64,000 bases of DNA from Rhodoglobus vestalii. Its GTDB lineage: Bacteria; Actinomycetota; Actinomycetes; Actinomycetales; Microbacteriaceae. The first letter of the stretch is position 1, and each line of letters begins with the position of its first letter. Shown here in pieces: positions 62,401-64,000 of this stretch. Where the stretch lies: positions 1,674,001-1,738,000 of the forward strand of contig NZ_VFRA01000001.1 in assembly GCF_006788895.1 (NCBI RefSeq), written 5' to 3'. Both the position numbers and the translations under genes were made by a program. The notes under the pieces were generated by a model that searched no databases, was not told where the DNA came from, and worked only from the letters and a program-made list of their open reading frames with translations.

Positions 62401-62434
62401 GCACCGGCACCGGCACCGGCACCGGCACCGGCAC
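62401..62434. repeat. GGCACC-type hexanucleotide microsatellite
   Basis: GCACCG repeats more than five times between the end of the broken fic gene and hipB. Length polymorphism is likely. On the minus strand it lies upstream of the hipBA promoter. Confidence 0.95.
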
Positions 62435-62446
62435 AGAGCGCGTGCG

Positions 62447-63599
62447 TCAGCGCCCAGCACGTCGACGGCGGGCGCGAGCACCGAACTCGTCGAGGGCGCT
62501 CAAGACTTCCGTGGCCCGCCAATGCCTGTTGCGGCGACCGGCGGTTGACTGAAGCAGGATCCCGGTCTCGACCAGCTTAACGATGGAGGTGTATGCTGCT
62601 GAGTCGCTCACGCCGAGAGCGCGCGCGACGATCGCGACGGTGACAACTGGTTGGCGCAGAAGCAGGTTTTTCAGTCTGTGCACCGAAGAATCACTACGCG
62701 CCTGGATGGCGTGATCCCAGCCGGTGGCGATGGCGACGATCTGACTCTCCAGCGCGCGGCCGTTGTTGATGGCGGCGAATGCAGCATCACAGATGGTCTC
62801 GATGATGGCGCGAACGTCACCGCGGCGGTAGGCAGTCAAGGCTCGGAAGTAGCCTTCGGTATCGCCCAGCAGCCCGGCCGGCACGACCATTGCCATCGGG
62901 GAACGGGTGGATGGTTTCAAACTGCGCGTGGGCGATCGCGAGCTGTGCGATCACGGGAAGATCAGTACGTCGTGCGAACTGCATGATGTCATCCATCAGC
63001 GCCGGCACCCTGTCATGGTGAGGGGGAATGAAGTCAGCGTTGTGAGGGGAGATGGAGCCTCCGCCGATCCAGACCTGATCACTGCGCCAGGAGCCCACGA
63101 TGCCCGGATTCGACTTCTCGAGCAGCGCCCGGTGCATCGTGAGGATCGCCTCCGGGTTGAGGTCGTCTGCCAGATCGATCGCAGCCGTCATTGCGGCAAC
63201 GTTGCCCACCACCAACTGGGCGTTGCCAGACGACGCATCGCCGATCTCGGCCAGGGCGACTTGCTGAGCGCTGGAGGTGAGGTTCTCGACTTCAGAACTC
63301 GAGGCGCTTTCTGAGCGCAGCAGGATCGAGGCAAATGGTGCCGTCAAGGCACCCACTTGGGCATCAAACCTCGTAAGCTCTCGGCCGACGTCATCTGCCA
63401 GCGCAATTAGATCGTTGGGCAGGCTTGGGGAAAGCTGGGCAATGAACGGTGGCACGGCGGCGTCACAGGGGCCAAGGGCCGCGCGGGTTTGTCGGCGTGA
63501 TCCGGCTTCGTGGCCGGAGCGCGACCATGGTCGAGACTCATATTCGGTGGCAGTCCGCACCGATTCGACGTTGTCCAATGGATGCTTTTGCTGTGCCAT
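62447..63599 (-). pseudogene. Fic-domain (AMP-transferase-like) gene, deleted and frameshifted
   Basis: The first frame (63599 to about 62880) carries the inhibitory motif SSEVENLTSS, the Fic core helix region IAHAQFETIHPFPDGNGRAGR and a possible start at 63599. Right after the active-site motif the frame breaks. A second frame (to 62447) continues with AGLLGDTEGYFRALTAYRRGD and a C-terminal winged helix (VVTVAIVARALGVSDSAAYTSI). About 20-25 residues are missing at the join. Either half could still be made, but a full protein could not. Confidence 0.85.
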
Positions 63600-63607
63600 T
63601 GGGCCGG

Positions 63608-63641
63608 CATATCCAAGATTATGTCAATAGCCTTGGATATG
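63608..63641. promoter_or_regulatory. Inverted repeat in the fic promoter region
   Basis: CATATCCAAG (63608-63617) and CTTGGATATG (63632-63641) are exact 10-bp arms with a 14-nt spacer. The spacer contains TTGACA on the minus strand, a good -35 hexamer for the fic gene. Either a regulator binds here or a hairpin forms. Confidence 0.55.
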
Positions 63642-63757
63642 GCCCCTTTAGTTGTGGCTAAAAACGCGTCTTGATGGATGTGCCGAGTTGCCCACTGGTG
63701 TGAAGATCCGTGTTCGGGATGCGTTGGTTTGTTCTCAGCGGAAAATGAAAGCCCAGC

Positions 63758-64000
63758 TCATCGAGTGGCTGGCTTCCCTCCCAGATGCAGAATGGGCACG
63801 AAAACAGCGAATATGCCCGCGCCGATCCAGCCGCTAACCGGCCCTAGCGAGGGCATGAAGAAGATTGCGATGGTTCCTAGGAGCACGAGCGCGCCCGCAA
63901 TCACTCCGAACGATTTCATTCCGTACAGCGAGATGAACGTCAGGTAGTGGGCGCCGACGATGATCAGCGATGCCGGGAAGAACAGCTCGGGAGCGTAAGT
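63758..64000 (-). CDS. Integral membrane protein, C-terminal part only
   Basis: The last 80 codons of a minus-strand gene that runs past the window edge. It encodes at least three hydrophobic segments (ELFFPASLIIVGAHYLTFISLYG, SFGVIAGALVLLGTIAIFFM, GWIGAGIFAVFVPILHLGG) and ends KPATR. This fits a small membrane protein, perhaps of the DUF7010 type, but the identity is uncertain. The 110 bp between its stop and the repeat at 63641 show no gene. Confidence 0.6.
   Translation of the reverse strand, partial: TYAPELFFPASLIIVGAHYLTFISLYGMKSFGVIAGALVLLGTIAIFFMPSLGPVSGWIGAGIFAVFVPILHLGGKPATR

Overview
The window is a stretch of high-GC actinobacterial chromosome, most likely Microbacteriaceae. The reasons are a C50-type carotenoid operon (crtB-crtI-crtYe-crtYf-crtEb beside idi), a dnaK-grpE-dnaJ-hspR operon behind two HAIR operators, cysteine-poor L28, L33, S14 and L36 proteins, many GTG starts and dense ATGA/TGATG overlaps. 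I found no tRNA, rRNA, CRISPR array or intact insertion sequence.

Layout. 0.5-8.7 kb is a zinc-homeostasis island: a His-rich 50-residue protein with an ArsR/SmtB regulator, a COG0523-like protein without a P-loop, L36, ZnuACB, two tandem Fur-family regulators, L28-L33-S14 and HU. 8.8-18.3 kb holds a CopD-CtaG fusion, a Pif1-like helicase, heme oxygenase with DUF2470, an MFS exporter, a CaCA exchanger and an SGNH hydrolase. 18.4-20.5 kb holds crtY and blh, a route from lycopene to retinal. 20.5-27.1 kb is a decaying region with truncated, frameshifted and internally deleted genes, including two damaged copies of one flavodoxin-methyltransferase segment. 27.1-31.7 kb is the C50 carotenoid cluster. 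31.7-39.6 kb holds a MarR regulator, a PEP-mutase-like enzyme, a UMF1 transporter and the chaperone operon. 39.6-47.0 kb is a catabolic operon: a beta-ureidopropionase-like amidase, a dihydropyrimidinase, an LLM flavin oxidoreductase and a THI5/NMT1-type ABC importer. 58.0-59.5 kb is decayed again. 59.6-64 kb holds a PadR/HAAS pair, hipBA, a broken Fic gene and a truncated membrane protein.

The most notable system lies at 47.0-58.0 kb. A minus-strand operon encodes two fused ABC exporters, a 36-residue peptide with a near-perfect ribosome binding site, an E1-like/YcaO fusion and a second YcaO-like protein whose ATP-site glutamates and arginines appear replaced. This looks like a RiPP pathway. 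It is divergent from a FecCD-type metallophore/heme uptake operon. The shared 78-bp promoter region holds a dyad (TGAGAATGGTTATCA) that is almost identical to the one in front of L36 and the COG0523-like gene (TGAGAATCATTATCA). The inference is that peptide synthesis, export and chelate uptake are all metal-repressed, probably by Zur. That makes a metal-scavenging peptide product a testable hypothesis, not a demonstrated function.
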